Assembly: GCA_002342785.1 (NCBI GenBank)
Contig: DDQV01000071.1
Location: forward strand, 1 to 17,213
Length of the DNA stretch: 17,213 nt
Source of the DNA: Fusobacteriaceae bacterium UBA2433
GTDB taxonomy: Bacteria; Fusobacteriota; Fusobacteriia; Fusobacteriales; Fusobacteriaceae
Reading direction: 5' to 3'
Shown: positions 15,297 through 17,213 of the stretch, piece by piece
How positions within the stretch are numbered: position 1 is the first letter of the stretch
How the letters are laid out: each line of letters opens with the position of its first letter
The notes under the pieces: generated by a model
Databases searched by the model: none
Seen by the model: only the letters and a program-made list of their open reading frames with translations
What the model was told of the DNA's origin: nothing
Made by a program: the position numbers and the translations under genes

Positions 15297-16460
15297 TTAT
15301 TCTGCTAATTTATAGATATTTACTATGTCTTCCTTTGTTAATTTAACAAAATTACCAAGGGTACCATTCTCCGTTGCTTTTGCTGCCATCTCTTCAAATT
15401 TTTCCCCATCTATATCTGCTTGGGATAATCTTGTAGGCATATCGATAGATGTAAAAAATTCCTCTGTTCTCTTAATACCTTCTAAGATTACTGATTCTGG
15501 ATCATTAAAATTCATATCTACATTCCACACACGAACAGCATATTGTACAAACCTATCCATATTAGTTTTATATACATATTTCATCCATGCAGGAAATATA
15601 ATAGCTAACCCTGCCCCGTGGGTAATATCATAGATTCCACTAAGTTCATGCTCTATCCCATGGGAGGCCCAATCTGTTTCCCTTCCCATATCTAATAAAT
15701 TATTATGAGCTATAGTTGAAGATATCATTATCTCTGCACGGGCATTATAATCTTCTGGAAAATCTAAAGCTTTAGGAGTATTTGAAATGACTGTTTTTAA
15801 AACTGCTTCTGATAATCTATCAGTTAACTCTACATGTTTTTCATTTGTAAAATATCTTTCTAAAACATGAGCCATCATATCTACTGCTCCTGCTGCTGTT
15901 TGATAACTAGGTAAAGTATATGTAACTTCTGGATTTAAAATTGCAAACTTAGGTCTAACTATGTTCCCACTAAATGATTTTTTATACCAGCCATCTTCAT
16001 TTGTGATAACACTTCCATTACTTGCTTCACTTCCTGCAGCAGGAATTGTTAACACCACTCCTACAGGAAGTGTTTTTGATACAATAGCTTTTCCCTCAAA
16101 AAAGTCCCATACATCTTTATTATATTTTACTCCAGCACCAATAGCTTTAGCCGAATCGATGGCACTTCCTCCTCCAACTGCTAAGATAAAATCTATATCA
16201 TTATCTTTACATATTTTTATTCCCTCTCTAACTAAAGATAATCTAGGATTTGGTAATACTCCACCTAATTCAAATATTTCTATCTCTTCATCTTTTAAAT
16301 TTTTTATAATTTTGTCATAGAGACCAAATTTTTTAAGACTTGTCCCACCATAGTGAAGTAATACTTTTTTCCCATATTCTGAAACTTTTTTCCCAACTTG
16401 ATCCTCTACGCCCTTACCAAAAATTATCTCTGTAGTATTTTGAAAATTAAAATTTAACAT
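15297..16460 (-). CDS. Iron-dependent alcohol dehydrogenase (butanol dehydrogenase/YqhD-like)
   Basis: A 387-residue group III alcohol dehydrogenase, reducing aldehydes to alcohols (butanal or similar) with NAD(P)H in the cytoplasm, useful as a redox sink in a fermenter. Metal ligands are Asp194, His198 (VDMMAH), His267 and His281 (ITHGAG), at the same numbers as in E. coli YqhD. The cofactor loop is GGGSAIDSAK (96-105), and GG-T-S at 38-41 contacts the adenosine phosphate side, suggesting NADPH. I start at the ATG at 16458-16460 because AAGGAGG lies just upstream; the frame extends 11 more codons through that ribosome binding site. It lies 36 bases after the preceding gene on the same strand and is probably cotranscribed with it. 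Confidence 0.92.
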   Translation of the reverse strand: MLNFNFQNTTEIIFGKGVEDQVGKKVSEYGKKVLLHYGGTSLKKFGLYDKIIKNLKDEEIEIFELGGVLPNPRLSLVREGIKICKDNDIDFILAVGGGSAIDSAKAIGAGVKYNKDVWDFFEGKAIVSKTLPVGVVLTIPAAGSEASNGSVITNEDGWYKKSFSGNIVRPKFAILNPEVTYTLPSYQTAAGAVDMMAHVLERYFTNEKHVELTDRLSEAVLKTVISNTPKALDFPEDYNARAEIMISSTIAHNNLLDMGRETDWASHGIEHELSGIYDITHGAGLAIIFPAWMKYVYKTNMDRFVQYAVRVWNVDMNFNDPESVILEGIKRTEEFFTSIDMPTRLSQADIDGEKFEEMAAKATENGTLGNFVKLTKEDIVNIYKLAE

Positions 16461-16496
16461 ATTTCCTCCTTTTATATATACCATTATATACAATAA

Positions 16497-17039
16497 CTAT
16501 CTTGCTATTTTTTTTATAGCTCTTAAAATTTCTTTATTCTCATATATGATTTTAAACTTATCTCTTAACCAATTTAATTCTGTATCTGAAACTTCTAAAT
16601 TTATCTTTAAAAATTCCTCTATTTTTTTTTCCTCCTCTGGAAGAAGTTGTATCCTGGTAGAGTTATTTATCTCCTCAATAGTTCCCTTACCCTCAAAATA
16701 TGAAATAAGTTTTTTCCAATTTGAGATATTATCTACCTTTCTAAGGAGCATAATACATGTAAAATTTAACTCTGGAATATCTTTATATCCTCTTTTTTTT
16801 AAAAAATCTAATATCTCTTGATTTTTTTTTGTATTAAAGATTAGCTCTCCACTTTTTTTTGTATTCATAATCTTAGGCATCTTATTAGTTTTACCTTCCA
16901 TCTTAAGATATTTTGAAAGGGGTACTATCTTTGTCTCTAAATAAAAATTAATAGCGAACTCATTAAAACTCTGAGATCCTGGAATATCTCCCTTATCTAT
17001 AATTTTTATCATCTCATCTATTTTTTCAAAATTTACCAA
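16497..17039 (-). CDS. Hypothetical protein, unrecognised; start uncertain
   Basis: I do not recognise this 180-residue protein. It is soluble, charged and Lys/Glu-rich, with mostly helical character; a central segment (residues ~85-105, RGYKDIPELNFTCIMLLRKV) could be a strand-helix core, and a conserved-looking WKKLISYFEGKG follows. There is no signal peptide, cysteine cluster or known motif. The start is weak: TTG at 17037-17039 with no ribosome binding site and a stop just upstream in frame, while the next ATG (10th codon) also lacks one. Directly upstream is the probable end of an IS200/IS605 element, so the original start and promoter may have been lost by insertion. The iron alcohol dehydrogenase gene follows 36 bases later. 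Confidence 0.6.
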   Translation of the reverse strand: MVNFEKIDEMIKIIDKGDIPGSQSFNEFAINFYLETKIVPLSKYLKMEGKTNKMPKIMNTKKSGELIFNTKKNQEILDFLKKRGYKDIPELNFTCIMLLRKVDNISNWKKLISYFEGKGTIEEINNSTRIQLLPEEEKKIEEFLKINLEVSDTELNWLRDKFKIIYENKEILRAIKKIAR

Positions 17040-17044
17040 ATTTA

Positions 17045-17213
17045 ATCACTGCTAACAAAAATCTATATAAATCTATATATTTTTGAATTTTCCTACTTCA
17101 CCCTGTCTCGCTTTGCCGAAGCTACTACGATTTGTTATAACAGTCCATAGGCTTAAATTCCCGTCTTAGCCAACGGTACATATGAATATTAACTTTTTAA
17201 TTTGCTATTTTAT
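17045..17213 (-). mobile_element. Probable IS200/IS605-type right end with possible omega-RNA sequence
   Basis: On the minus strand this stretch carries the non-coding signature I associate with the downstream end of IS605 tnpB genes: a short frame ending CTVG and a stop in GGCTAAGACGGGAATTTAAG, then CCTATGGACTG, a TAGCTTCGGC hairpin, GAGACAGGGTGAAG and TAGGAAAATTC. It is far richer in GC than its surroundings. CTATGGA and TCGTAG (17125-17150) pair through G-U wobbles that exist only in a minus-strand RNA. In such elements this segment encodes the 3' part of the guide (omega) RNA used by TnpB, and the guide is the flanking DNA at the element edge. The tnpB gene itself would lie beyond 17213, so I cannot confirm the family. 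The exact edge is not clear; 17045 is a guess. Confidence 0.45.

Noticed and set aside
15961..16320. 119-codon plus-strand frame inside the alcohol dehydrogenase gene
   Set aside because: It lies fully opposite a well-conserved gene, has no ribosome binding site and its residues mirror the codons of that gene.
1..17213. CRISPR arrays, tRNA or rRNA genes
   Set aside because: I saw no regularly spaced 25-40 base repeats and no cloverleaf or rRNA-like segments; the only periodic repeat is the three-copy 21-bp one.

Overview
The window looks like a chromosomal segment of a low-GC, diderm anaerobe of the Fusobacteria (Fusobacterium/Cetobacterium/Ilyobacter-like). The reasons are very AT-rich DNA with strong AGGAGG ribosome binding sites and AT-rich hairpin terminators, an outer-membrane OmpA protein with a signal peptide and peptidoglycan-binding domain (so two membranes), and Firmicute-like housekeeping genes (RqcH, and a PASTA-rsgA-rpe cluster). 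The genus is inference; no rRNA or tRNA gene is present.

Layout. Positions 1-1280 are a graveyard of mobile and decayed DNA: a probable transposase tail, an inverted repeat, the last ~35 codons of a tyrosine recombinase with its terminator, and on the minus strand a broken coding remnant. Positions 1283-4286 hold a divergent pair: a MocR-type (GntR helix-turn-helix plus aminotransferase fold) regulator on the minus strand and a DAACS-family sodium/amino acid symporter on the plus strand. The shared intergenic region carries a near-consensus promoter and repeated TATAACAA sites, so the regulator very probably controls the transporter. Positions 4290-4700 hold a terminator and a three-copy 21-bp repeat. 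Positions 4704-5635 hold one gene split by a frameshift at a run of seven A.

Positions 5782-10560 are a minus-strand block. A promoter near 10540 drives PASTA protein - rsgA - rpe - MarR/FeoA fusion regulator, closed by a terminator near 7480; rqcH follows. The first three genes match the Firmicute prkC-rsgA-rpe order with the kinase domain missing. The rsgA start appears to be a rare ATT overlapping the upstream stop codon. rqcH (rescue of stalled ribosomes) and rsgA (30S maturation) give the block a ribosome-quality flavour.

Positions 10668-13792 hold a minus-strand nucleoside-gate membrane protein and a plus-strand M3 oligopeptidase (PrlC-like), each on its own promoter. Positions 13800-15250 hold the ompA-like gene with a terminator, a good proximal promoter and a possible distal one. 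Positions 15297-17039 hold a minus-strand iron-dependent alcohol dehydrogenase and an unrecognised 180-residue protein. The last ~140 bases look like the right end of an IS200/IS605-type element, including sequence that could be the 3' part of a TnpB guide (omega) RNA; its tnpB would lie beyond the window.
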